Of a stretch of DNA of 64,000 nt, positions 54,749 through 64,000 are shown piece by piece. Numbering within the stretch: position 1 is the stretch's first letter; the number at the start of each line of letters is the position of its first letter. Under the pieces are notes generated by a model. That model saw only the letters and a program-made list of their open reading frames with translations. It had not been told where the DNA came from and searched no databases. The stretch covers positions 294,841,973-294,905,972 of the forward strand of contig JARDYH010000002.1 of assembly GCA_029215795.1 (NCBI GenBank), read 5' to 3'. The DNA is from Anniella stebbinsi (lineage: Eukaryota; Chordata; Lepidosauria; Squamata; Anniellidae). The translations under genes and the position numbers were made by a program.

Positions 54749-55244
54749 TGTTAGGGAGAGAAGCGCTCCCCATTCGCTTTAAGCAGAGTAAGCATGTTTT
54801 TCCAGCCAAGTCCAGGCAGTTAAGAAATACTCACACTCCAGCAGTATAGTGTATAAGACAAGTCCTTTACTGTGCTCCAATATAAATATATATACAGCAA
54901 ACTGATTTCTCTAATAATTCAGGTTTCCAGGAATATTTCACAAAGCATATTTTCCATCCATCATATTTCTCATTCCACCAGCCTTCCTCCTCCGCATAAT
55001 CATTCAGCCTAACAAACAGCCATTCTCATATCCCTAACTTATATACATATTGGCTGTACCCTGACTCAGCACTCAGTCAATTAAGCAACCTTCCAGAAAG
55101 TGTCCACTATCTCACTGACCTTTTTAACAGTGAATAGAAAAAACCGATTCTATCTGATAATTGACTGCAGCTGGCTGTTCAGTTCTCCTGGACACTCAAA
55201 ATTGTCCAGTCCCTCATTCATCTTAACAGAAATTTTCCCTGACA
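54749..55244 (-). repeat. Copia 5' LTR
   Basis: 496 bp with the same TG...CA ends and sequence as the other LTR. In minus orientation this is the promoter LTR. The TATAAATATATATACAGC segment at about 54882-54899 is the most TATA-like part but lies in opposite sense, so promoter details are unclear. Flanked on its outer side by TTCTT (55245-55249). Confidence 0.95.
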
Positions 55245-55269
55245 TTCTTTCTTCTAGGACTCTGGCATT

Positions 55270-57785
55270 CTTGAAGGGATGCTGGAACAAACAGCAAACA
55301 CATGTGGGGTGGATTTCACAAACTCCAGTCCTCCCTAGTCAGAAACTTTCAACATGATTAACATTACTCTCCATTCCATCAACCTGAGTCACTTCATTTG
55401 CAAAGAGTTTGTACTTTGTGTCAATGAAGTAAAAGTCCCCCCTCCCCCATGCGGTTGTGTGTCCCTAAGCTCTAAGGTCTGTATTGCAATTAAGCCAAGA
55501 AATGCCAACAATAGCAACTTCAGATGGCCTTCAGTGGATGTTAAACTCCTCTGCAAAAAGCTCAAGTAGCCCTTAGAAAACCCTGATTTCTCCCTCCAGA
55601 ATGACTGATGCATCTTCATAAATATTCAGACTGTAGGAGGTTGCCCTAAGCACTTATTTAATATGAAGCAAAGTAATCTGCATTGTTCTGCTGCAAACCT
55701 TTGGCACAGAGGACCTGAAAGAAAAGAGATACCTTTTTGAGGACCTTAAATATGCTGGATGCATGATGTTCTGCCAGAATGCCAATTATAATCCTGTGGA
55801 GGAGACCAGTAAAACCAGGTAGGGGTTCTAGACTGGCAAATGTTTTCCCTAGGCAAAGGAAATGAGATAACTGCCTCTTTTGAATTCAGTTAACTGTGTG
55901 AAAATTCTAATCTCCTGTCCAAAATGTTTGCAGAATGTAAAAAAGACAATGCAAGGGAAGAGTGTAAACGGGCAGGTTACAGTCTTGAATCCTGGAACCA
56001 GAAGCAACCCATAAGTCACCTCATAAAAAGTGGCCCCATCTAAACACCAGTCTTGCTTCAGTAGCACTAACTTATAAAACACAGCTTATCACAAGCAGAG
56101 AGCTTGAACACTAAGGAGAAGGTGCCCACAATTCAAATAGCTTCAGCAGGAAGGCGAGCAATTTGGCTTAGAGTAGATATTCAAGATTAATTCCTGGGGA
56201 CCAGTTATTAATGGTGCCAGCTGACCAGAAGAAATGGTCTGGCCTGGAGTTGTGGGCTTTTCTACATGAGACATTTATTGTGCATTTGTAATTCCCTACT
56301 CATGGTTGTTTACAGGTTCTTTAGATGAAGTCATGATCCCTTAGTTTTGGTTCTGTGTCTAATAAGCACTTTTAGCGTGTCTTTTAAAGCAGGGAAAATG
56401 CTGCTGTTAATTGTAAAAGTGAAAGGAAGTATGATTTCCTCTTGAGTATTTGCACTATTCCACAGTGCCACTTAGAGGTTATGTGATGGAAAAGCAAGAA
56501 ATAAAACACTGTTGTGTGTCTTTAACAGACTGTGACCCATTGGCTGTTTTAGGGTTGTGGGTGGTTTGTTAACCCCGGCAACAACCCACCCTGACTGGCT
56601 CACCATGACACAACAAGCTTGCGGTACTTGCATTTTAAAAATGGTGGTTGGCACAGGACAACAAGCCCTGTGGATAAATTAAACCATGGTGGCTTGTCAT
56701 TACAGGCCAACTGGTCCAATTAATGTCTGTAGATAAAGCCATTTTTAATTGCACCGCTACAGAGACCAGTTGAGAATTTTGCAAACATTTTCAGTTTCCT
56801 CTGCCAGATCAAAATGATAAAAGGATGGATTTCCCTTCTCCTCTGTCTTTTCACTGCATTTTTGTGGGTCCACATCCTCAGCAGTGATAATGAGAATAAA
56901 ACCAGGGGCATAGTTATTTTATAGTCATCAACTGGAGTATAAAAGTGTAAGCCTATGGCTTTATGGGCATGTTATGGCTTGACAACGTCTGCCTTGGTAA
57001 AGTTTCTCACAGGCACTCCTATAAAATAGCCTTGTAACTCACCTAAAACACCTTGGATGTCCTAGCTAGGTCTGGATCCATGTGCTAAGAATAGATTCCA
57101 GTGATGTAGTGGTGCTGGGCTGGGCTCACAAATCCCTCCCTTACTTAGCTATGCAGCTGTGGAGCCTAATGCATTTGGAGGACAAGCCATTTGGAAGTTG
57201 CTATGGAGCTTCTTGGTGTGCCTTCCCAAGCCCTGTTCACACATGTCATAACTAGGGCTGTGAACACATGGAGGACTGGATTATGACCTCTGCCCTCATG
57301 GGTTCAGTGGACTCTGTGTGCCCGATCAGTATCTTTTATATTTATGCACACTTTGTAGATGCATAGCTTCTGTGTACAAGTTCTGATGCATGGAAATTGG
57401 GTTGGGATCACTATGCATGACCCAACTCCCTGGCTCCATGCATTGCCCAAAGATTTGTTGTGTGAACATGGCTCAAGTGGTGATGCTATCCTGAAACTAA
57501 TGTCTGTTTCTGGAACACTGACACAGAAGGGTGACATTTGTTTATTTTGAGTCAAACTGCCTGCTGAAGCTCCTTGTTCTTTAGTAACATCACTGCCTTC
57601 AATTTTATATGATGGAAGGATTTTTTAAAAAATACAATCATAGTCATGATTATTTGGATCTGGTGATATTTTACATATCATAACTCTCAGGAACTATACA
57701 AAATACATTATTCACATGAAACAGAGAGACAGATGCGCTACAGGCAGGGTGTTATGAATTTGAGTATTACCAACGTACATAATAA
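55270..57785. other. Unassigned stretch
   Basis: No exon or repeat family is confidently recognised. The sequence is AT-rich with only short frames. Confidence 0.3.
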
Positions 57786-57844
57786 ATTGATACCAATCCG
57801 TAATAAATGTATCATATTTCCTTTTGCCAATTGTAACTTATTTG

Positions 57845-59639
57845 TTAATTTTTCTGATAAGGCAAAATTGCCATCCAGGATTTATGCTCTTTACAGAAGT
57901 GTATCAGACTAAATAGTCTCCGAATAGGGTCCGCTATAAATCTTTGTGGTAGAAAACCATATTGGTCACCATGAACTAATTTCCCAACGTACCCTTTCAG
58001 TTGGTTTGTTAATACCAGGGTAAAAAGTTTATAGTCATTATTTAATAATGATATTGGTTTGTAAGAGTCCATCTTCAATGGATTTTTTTTCTGGTTTTAA
58101 TAATACAACAATTTTGGAGAGTGCCCAAGTCTCTGGGAGTGGGGCACCTTCCAAAATTCCTTTGAAAGCAGACTGAAGGTGAGGAAGTACTATTTCCTTA
58201 TAATGTTTATAAAATTCCCCAGTGAACCCATCTGGGCCTGGGGATTTGTTTAATTTAAGACAAGTGGCTGCATCTGTTATCTCTTCCAGAGTAATGGGTC
58301 TATCAAGCCATGTCCTCACTTCAATCGTTAAAGAAGTCACCTGCGCTGTAACATGATATTCCTCTATTAATTCTGGGTCACTGTTTGAGTTTGCACAAAT
58401 CTGTTCAAAATATTCAGCAAATAAATTAACATTTTTTTCTGGATCTAAATGCTTAAACCCATGATTATCTTCAGTCTATTTGCTAATAATTGTGATCCTT
58501 TGCTATCAAATTCATAAAACCGCTGTCTGGTATATAACATCTTTACCATAGTTTTATTGATATCTAGGGTCTGTAGTTCTGCTCGTTTTTTGTCTAATAG
58601 TTGCCTAATCCTAATAGATCCTGTGTTCCTATATTCCTCTGTTAAAGACCTAATTTCTAATAGTAAAGTCTGTGCTCTATTTTGTTTTTTCAATGTACTT
58701 AATTCTTTAATACAGACACCCCATATTACAGCCTTCATAGTTTCCCATCTCAGGGTGGAGCTTATTATGTCCATAGTGTTTTCTATAAAATAGTACTCTA
58801 AACTTTATTGTATATTTTGCTTACTCTAGTTGGCTGCTAACAGTGAAGGATTGAATCTCCATACTGGAGAACTTTTTTTCCCTAGGAATAAGAGTTAAGT
58901 ACAATGAAAGGCCAGCATGGTCTGTAACTTTTATGATTCCTAAATCTGCTCCCTGTAACCCTTGTAATAGTTCCTCTGACAATAAAACTGTGTCAATCGT
59001 AGAAAAGGATCCATGTGGGCGTGAATAAAATGAAAAACTAAAATCTCGTGGATATAACTCCGCCCATGCATCCGTAACTGATAGGTTTTGAAGACTTCAA
59101 ACATTTTGCTTGCCTGCTGATATTTTTTAAGAGAGGTCTTATCCCCATCTCTTGAGACTATAGTTCCCTTAAGATCATTCGGGATCACCCCCTGTAAGTT
59201 CCAATCAAAGTCTCCACCTAAGATTACTGGGCTAGTCCCAAACTTTTAAAGTTTTTTAAGCACTCTGTGGACGAACCCTATTTGTTCTTCATTGGGGCTT
59301 ATATGGTAGCTACGGTTAACAATTGTGATTGATTGTAAAGTCCCTCTAAAAAAAGAAACCAACCTTGTGGGTCTTTCAAAATCTTTTTTGTAGCAAAATC
59401 TACTTCATCATGTAGCACTATTGCTACCCCCTTGCTTTATTAGATCCAGGGGCCACATACTTATGAGACCATTCTCTGCCTGGTATAAGGACATCTTTTT
59501 CAGTAATTTTATGAGTTTCTTGAAGTAACAAAATAGATGATCCTAATTCCTTCACTAAGTTTCAGAGTCTGGCTCTCTTAATGGGGTTCCCCACCCCTTT
59601 TATATTTAAAGAAGTAACTTTTAACTGAAGAGCTGTCAT
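57845..59639 (-). pseudogene. L1 ORF2 endonuclease-RT remnant
   Basis: It starts with VTSLNIKGVGNPIKRARL and LLLQETHKITEKD, the L1 endonuclease N-terminus with the Glu of QETH. GDFN (about 59210) and the region 58940-59188 cover the rest of the nuclease. 58445-58774 is the linker. 58038-58340 encodes LKLNKSPGPDGFTGEFYKHY, the first RT block, and 57845-58078 encodes SYKPISLLNNDYKL and QYGFLPQRF. The catalytic FADD-type box is not reached. Multiple frameshifts make it non-functional. Confidence 0.88.
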
Positions 59640-60212
59640 TTAGAAAATCTTTAAGCTAATTTTAAAAAATCCATGTCTTTCTAGTTGCATCCTCCATAAC
59701 AAAATATCTTGTCTTATCTTCTTGCATGCCCAAACCCTCCCCTCCACTATATCCGTATTGCTTACACAATCAAATATTGTTTTATATATTTCCCTACGGG
59801 GTTTACCCTTCCAGGGACCCCCTCCCATCTCAGAGAGTCTCCTCCTCAAGCTATTTCAAAAGAGTAGCCTAAGGATGTGCAAATCACTATTCCCCCACAC
59901 TAACCAGTTGCCTATTGCAACAGGGGCCAACATATCTAATTATTTCTACATATGAAATGTAGGATTCAGGGTAGATTGAAACTCCACTATTCATTATTAT
60001 GAGGGTGTGTCTCAAACCTCCTTTGTTCAAATTATATTAAGCCCAAAATAATGTCTTATACTTTGCACAATGATTTAATATTTTTCAAAGCTTAGCTAAA
60101 AATTGTAGATGTTTATAAATCCCATATATTCCCGGACAGTTATCTCAACGTTGCCTTCTTGAAAGTGGATGAAGTGTTCTCTCTCCTTTGGGATAGAATG
60201 GCCTACTCTTTT

Positions 60213-60944
60213 CTAGGTGGCCCTTTTTCCTTTAGCTGTCTCCCAGCCGCCTTGTTCTTCTGTGTGTCCCCCATCATTATCCTTAGGTAGATCAGCCGCT
60301 ATATATCCTAATGGATATTCCAGTTTAAGAGCTGTGGACATATCTGCCATTTCTTTAAGTGAGGAAGCTGCATATAGCCCCCCTTCATGCAGAACTGTCA
60401 ATCTAAAGGGGATGGCCCAGTGGTATCAAATCCCATTCTCTTGTAATTTCAATGTAAAAGGTTGTAATTCCCTCCGTCTACGCAATGTTTCAGGGGCTAG
60501 GTCTTGTAACACCATCACTGGATTGTTATTATACATTATCTCCTTCAGTCCCCTCAAACGTCTTAACAGTTCCTCCTTCAGAGTGAAATGAGCAAAATAA
60601 ACAACTATATCTCTGACGCCAGTTCTGCACATGGGTCGAGGCCCTAGGGCCCTGTGAACCCTATCAAAATCTTCGACTGCAATAGGGAAGTCTGGAAGTA
60701 ACACTGCAAACCACTGAAACAGAAATTCGGAAATCCCGCGAATGCGAATAGTCTGACGTCTGCTGCGGTTCTCTGCCTCCTCCAGCTTATATTTAATATG
60801 CAAAGTTTCTCTCCTTAATTTCTCAATATTTTCTTTATTTCCAACTGCCCTTTCTAAAGCCTCTGAAGCTGTAATTTCAACTGCTTCTATTCGGGATCCC
60901 AGCTCCGACAGTTTCTTGTCCAATAAATCAGCCACTCCCGCCAT
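60213..60944 (-). pseudogene. L1 ORF1 remnant
   Basis: The frame 60426-60944 (172 codons) has a coiled-coil segment (LRRETLHIKYKLEEAENRSR), then RQTIRIRGISEF opening the RNA-recognition-like domain, a DRVHRALGP motif and DLAPETLRRRRELQPFTLKL from the C-terminal domain. After one stop the same frame continues to 60213 with WAIPFRLTVLHEGG. ORF1p is the RNA-binding chaperone of L1. A likely original start lies further upstream, near 61045. Confidence 0.85.
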
Positions 60945-61383
60945 AAACTCTTCTTTTAGTGTTTGTAATTGTTTTGATAAGTCCCCTCTTATCTGACCTG
61001 CTTCTTCTGTTTATAATTCTTTCTGCATTGTCCAAGAAATGGCCAGCATCTTATCAGCATTCATAATGACCGGAGCTGGAGAAATTACCGTCTTCTCCAG
61101 AGGCTTGAAAAAGTCTGGTATGCAACTATTCCTACTTCTGCAGTTTCTCACCAGTTTGCTCTACTTGTCCTGTTTGTTAGTCTATAATTTATGCTTCATA
61201 AAATAAGGTTTAAGGCCAAAGTGTTGCATTAAGTGGAGGAGCTCACCCACCTGGCATCCTAAATCAACTACAGTCAGGCCACACCCTCCTCAGTTTAACA
61301 ATCTTTTGCACACAACTCAGATAAAGTTTCCACTGAAGCAACTTGCAGCCCAATTCTCTATGCCCTTAAACACAGAGGTAAAC

Positions 61384-61696
61384 TAGGCTGACCATATGAA
61401 AAGGAGGACAGTGCTCATGTAACTTTAACAGTTGTAGAGAAAAGGGAATTTCAGCCAGTGTCATTTGTATGCAATTAGTTCCTGGTGAAATTCCCTCTTC
61501 ATCACAACAGTTAAAGTTGCAGGCACTATACTAGAGTGACCATATACAAAAGAAGGCAGGGCCTCTGCAACTTTGTGATGAAGAGGGAATTTCACCAGGA
61601 ACTAATTGCATACAAATGACACTGGCTGAAATTCCCTTTTCTCTACAACTGTTAAAGTTACATGAGTCCTGTCCTCCTTTTCATATGGTCAGCCTA
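61384..61696. mobile_element. TAGGCTGACC-type hAT MITE
   Basis: TAGGCTGACCATATGAAAAG and CTTTTCATATGGTCAGCCTA are perfect inverted ends over about 20 bp. AGGTAAAC is found on both sides (61376-61383 and 61696-61703, sharing the last A), an 8-bp hAT duplication. The interior contains two inverted AAAAGGGAATTTCA/GAAATTCCCTTTT arms and a central TATACTAGAGTGACCATATA copy of the terminus. It is closely related to 29058-29377. Confidence 0.9.
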
Positions 61697-62085
61697 GGTA
61701 AACCCATTGAATTCACTGGGACTTCCAAGCGAGTTTGCAGAAGATGAAGTGGTTCACATGACTTTTTATTTGCATCTTGAATTTCAGTTTCCATAACAAA
61801 ATATCAGATCTCTAGTCATTATGACTCTGTGACTGCATTTGGACAATCATGGGGATAAAAGAAGTCATCATGTGTATGATGATCATGCATGTGACCATGT
61901 TTTACATATTCACCTGTGTTGCTGCATGGGTTGCTGTTGAACTTTGGACTGTGCATGGCAGGGGTGGCATCTTACCCAGGCCCCCACCCATGGATTGTAG
62001 TAGGGGTTGGGATGTTGGTATGAAGCCATCCCCTCCATGCACCATGCTGGGTTCAGATGACACAGCAACCCGTGCTGCATCACAG

Positions 62086-62405
62086 TAGGATGACCAGATA
62101 AAATCCAGGTCAGGGCTCATGTAACTTTAACAGTTGTAGAGAAAAGGGAATTTCAGCCAGTGTCATTTGTATGCAGTTAGGTCCTGGTGAAATTCCCTCT
62201 CCATCACAACATTTAAAATTGCAGGGGCCCTGGCTTCTTTTATATATGGTCACTCTAGTATAGTGCCTGCAACTTTAACTGTTGTGATGAAGAGGGAATT
62301 TCACCAGGAACTAATTGCATAAAGATGATACTGGCTGAAATTCCCTTTTCTCTACAACTGTTAAAGTTACATGAGCCCTGACCTGGATTTTATCTGGTCA
62401 GCCTA
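62086..62405. mobile_element. TAGG(A/C)TGACC-type hAT MITE, perfect 8-bp duplication
   Basis: The ends TAGGATGACCAGATAAAATC and GATTTTATCTGGTCAGCCTA are inverted repeats. CATCACAG is duplicated perfectly at 62078-62085 and 62406-62413. The CCAGAT start resembles the terminus beside the transposase gene (GACCAGATTTT), while the interior matches the 61384 MITE. That makes it a useful link between the two. Confidence 0.93.
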
Positions 62406-62413
62406 CATCACAG

Positions 62414-62839
62414 GTAATTATACAAATTTTGGTTGCATGTGCAGCACATGTGGAGACAGGAGAAGAAATCCCATAATCATTTGAACATTCCCTCATCTCT
62501 CTCTCTCTGACTGTGTTTGTGTGTGTGTAACCAAGTTTGATAGGGGTGCGAAGGAACAGAATTGTCTTTTGTATTTAGCTTGGTTTTAGGATATTATGGA
62601 GTGAAATCTTGTATGTGTGTGTGCTATTCAGTTTCAACCACAAAGTTAATAGTTTAGAGGTCAGAAGGGCAGGAGATTATGTAGTTCAACTGAAGTCAGA
62701 GGAAGAGAGAGAAAAACGTTTCAACTCAGTTTGCAGAAATGAACAAGATACTACTGATTGGTTGGAGTTGGGGAGAGGGAAAATAATTTTAGAGCTATAA
62801 GCAAAAAGCAGAGAAGAGAAGAATAGAGAAAGAAGGAAA
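62414..62839. other. Unassigned stretch with purine-rich end
   Basis: Short TC and TG runs lie at 62498-62528 and a GAAA/GAGA-rich tract at about 62805-62850. No exon is recognised. Confidence 0.35.
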
Positions 62840-62965
62840 GAAAGAATGCCAGAGTCCTAGAGGAAAGAAAGCATGGGAATTGGCTGGCAATGATGGGAGT
62901 TGCAGTCCAACACATCCAGAGAACACAGGGTTGGGGGAGGCTTGTTTACATGAAAAATGCAACCC
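62840..62965 (-). repeat. Uninterrupted copy of the repeat that hosts copia
   Basis: The reverse complement reads through CATGCTTTCTTTCCTCTAGG without a break. At 49454/55245 the copia element separates the same words with a TTCTT duplication. It also contains GGACTGCAACTCCCATCATT, so it is probably a hAT-MITE-related repeat. Confidence 0.82.
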
Positions 62966-63351
62966 TGATCTGGAAGAGGCTAGTTGATTGTGATTACGCA
63001 GTGGTGAGGTGGAAATAATCTTCAAGTAAACAAAGGTACACTCTTACCATTACTTCATCTGTTCCAGGGTTGGACTCAGACACTGAAAACCGTGTTTGAA
63101 GGGCTCAGAACTGATGAGCTCTGACTCATGCAAAACCTTTGATATAACCTTTGCTTTAAAGGACACCAGGACTTTTCTGAAATTCCAGCACTGTTCGTAG
63201 AAATCCCTGATTTATCTCAGCCACAAAGGGTAGAGATTTTAATTAAATAAAACCCCAACAAAAACATTCAGTGTTAGAAGCCTTCATTGTTTAAGACAAG
63301 TTGAGGCACTGTTCCTGGATGCTTTATATGCTGCAGCACTAAATCTGTCTT
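62966..63351. other. Unassigned stretch
   Basis: No gene or repeat is identified. Confidence 0.3.
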
Positions 63352-63499
63352 AGCCTATCTTACACACACGGGATGTAACACTTTGAAAACATTTTGAAAA
63401 CTGTATATGGAGTGTGTCCAGGGCGGAAACAAAAAGAGAGCGAAGCTCTGGTGCTAAGTAAAAATATATTTTTCTTTATTTCTTATAAACTCTCTGTAT

Positions 63500-63537
63500 G
63501 CTCGACGCGTTTCGGTGATGAAACCTTCGTCAGGAGC
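63500..63537 (-). ncRNA. Hammerhead-ribozyme-like motif, left arm
   Basis: This is the mirror copy of the motif at 63661-63698, read on the minus strand because the two arms are exact inverted repeats. All core and stem positions are identical. Confidence 0.5.
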
Positions 63538-63660
63538 TAAACAGAAATTAAAATACAAACATACAAATCACTACAGATTGTCTTAAGCTGGCATGAAAAC
63601 AACATGCCAGCTTAAGACAATCTGTAGTGATTTGTATGTTTGTATTTTAATTTCTGTTTA

Positions 63661-63698
63661 GCTCCTGACGAAGGTTTCATCACCGAAACGCGTCGAGC
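63661..63698 (+). ncRNA. Hammerhead-ribozyme-like motif, right arm
   Basis: Stem I is GCTC (63661-63664) with GAGC (63695-63698). The core CTGACGA (63665-63671) fits CUGANGA. One extra A (63672) precedes stem II, which is GGT (63673-63675) with ACC (63682-63684) around a 6-nt loop. GAAA (63685-63688) is the second core strand. A-C and G-U (63688-63689 and 63692-63693) make a two-pair stem III, and C63694 would be the cleavage-site nucleotide. This is the layout of minimal type I hammerheads. The extra A and the 3-bp stem II weaken the call. Activity cannot be judged from sequence. Confidence 0.5.
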
Positions 63699-63890
63699 AT
63701 ACAGAGAGTTTATAAGAAATAAAGAAAAATATATTTTTACTTAGCACCAGAGCTTCGCTCTCTTTTTGTTTCCAGCCTGTTGGTGCTTCCTTCCCTCCTC
63801 ATTCCACAAGTGTGTCCAGGGCCCCTACAGTTGTCAAAACTGTTATAAACCGTTTTAAACCATTTTAAAGCAGTAGTCTAGATAGGCTCT

Positions 63891-64000
63891 TTATGTTTGC
63901 AAGTTAATCCTAGTTACTTGCAGTGAATATTCACTCCCCCCATTATCACCATCTATAATATCAGGTTTTCTGAATAAATGGGTTCAAAACAGATTGTTTA
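63891..64000. other. Unassigned window end
   Basis: No feature recognised in the last 110 bases. Confidence 0.3.

Larger units (their letters stand above)
49455..55244 (-). mobile_element. Ty1/copia LTR retrotransposon with nested GC-rich segment
   Basis: Two nearly identical LTRs (49455-49951 and 54749-55244) and a TTCTT duplication on both sides (49450-49454 and 55245-55249) bound the element. Reading along the minus strand from the right LTR, it has a primer-binding site, gag with zinc knuckle, protease region, integrase, a break, reverse transcriptase, RNase H end and polypurine tract. Integrase before RT is the diagnostic copia order. A foreign GC-rich block (about 51131-52760) replaces the part between the integrase Glu motif and the RT. 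It is defective but structurally clear. Vertebrate copia elements are relatively uncommon. Confidence 0.95.
57786..61060 (-). mobile_element. L1 LINE, 3'-incomplete, decayed
   Basis: On the minus strand, ORF1 (60944-60213) is followed by a roughly 570-bp gap and ORF2 (from an ATG at 59639-59637) with endonuclease and reverse transcriptase. The order and spacing fit an L1 of the type found in reptiles and amphibians. Homology stops inside the RT at about 57786, with no C-terminal part, 3' UTR or poly(A), so the 3' portion has been deleted or separated. Stops and frameshifts occur throughout. Confidence 0.85.
63425..63808. mobile_element. 384-bp insertion with 349-bp perfect palindrome
   Basis: Arms 63425-63595 and 63603-63773 (171 nt each) are exact reverse complements around the 7-nt loop AAAACAA. 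A 35-nt unpaired tail (63774-63808) follows. AGTGTGTCCAGGGC is duplicated at 63411-63424 and 63809-63822 (14 bp), longer than any common DNA-transposon duplication and more like target-primed reverse transcription. There is no coding region. A Penelope-like or retrozyme-like origin is possible because of the ribozyme-like core. The family is not identified. Confidence 0.85.
63352..63890 (-). mobile_element. Small MITE split by a palindromic insertion
   Basis: AGCCTATCTTACACAC at the left and GTCTAGATAGGCT at the right are its inverted ends. Together, 63352-63424 and 63809-63890 match the continuous copy at 10564-10702 in reverse orientation. The insertion at 63425-63808 lies inside the element. 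Confidence 0.78.

Overview
This window looks like nuclear DNA from a vertebrate, most probably a squamate reptile (lizard or snake). It has AT-rich intron or intergenic sequence, no dense open reading frames, and a mixture of repeats that is typical of squamates: CR1- and L2-type LINEs, L1 LINEs, tRNA-derived SINEs with an L2-like tail, a 5S-rRNA-derived SINE, Helitrons, many non-autonomous hAT elements, and one Ty1/copia retrotransposon. I recognise no host protein-coding exon with confidence. The only host promoter candidate is a CpG-rich stretch at about 44.2-45.0 kb.

Layout. 0-2.7 kb: nothing recognised. 2.7-5.8 kb: a decayed minus-strand L2-clade LINE with endonuclease and reverse transcriptase remnants. 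6.0-10.4 kb: a plus-strand Helitron (6744-9282) carrying a nested MITE, flanked by two partial copies of a GATC-rich hAT family and a foldback element. 10.5-15.5 kb: a small MITE, a 95-bp hAT element with a perfect 8-bp duplication, a CR1 3' end and another GATC-rich copy. 15.7-18.0 kb: a MITE, then a second copy of the same Helitron in the opposite orientation. 18-25.5 kb: hAT MITEs, a full 1.1-kb GATC-rich hAT element, two SINEs, a solo LTR and a palindromic MITE. 26.5-27.9 kb: a 5'-truncated L1 with a perfect 16-bp target duplication. 29-36.3 kb: more hAT MITEs, a roughly 165-bp tandem array, a 99%-identical inverted repeat, another GATC-rich hAT element and a long-arm foldback. 38.8 kb: a MIR-like SINE. 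40.2-42.5 kb: an almost intact hAT transposase gene. 44-46 kb: the CpG island and another GATC-rich hAT element. 49.4-55.2 kb: a minus-strand Ty1/copia element with two LTRs, interrupted by a GC-rich segment. 57.8-61.1 kb: a minus-strand L1 with ORF1 and ORF2 remnants. 61.4-62.4 kb: two more hAT MITEs. 63.4-63.8 kb: a 349-bp perfect palindrome that carries a hammerhead-ribozyme-like core on each arm.

How the parts relate. The hAT transposase at 40.7-42.5 kb lies beside a TAGGGTGACC terminus, and similar termini bound five MITEs in the window, so it belongs to the family that plausibly mobilised them. Two insertions can be read against an uninterrupted paralogous copy inside the same window. 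The copia element sits in a repeat whose empty copy is at 62.84-62.97 kb. The 63.4-kb palindrome sits in a MITE whose empty copy is at 10.56-10.70 kb. These comparisons fix the insertion boundaries and target duplications (5 bp and 14 bp). The strongest candidates for undescribed biology are the hammerhead-bearing palindrome, the modular GATC-rich hAT elements built from nested hairpins, and the Helitron family carrying arrays of ZNF143/Staf-like motifs.
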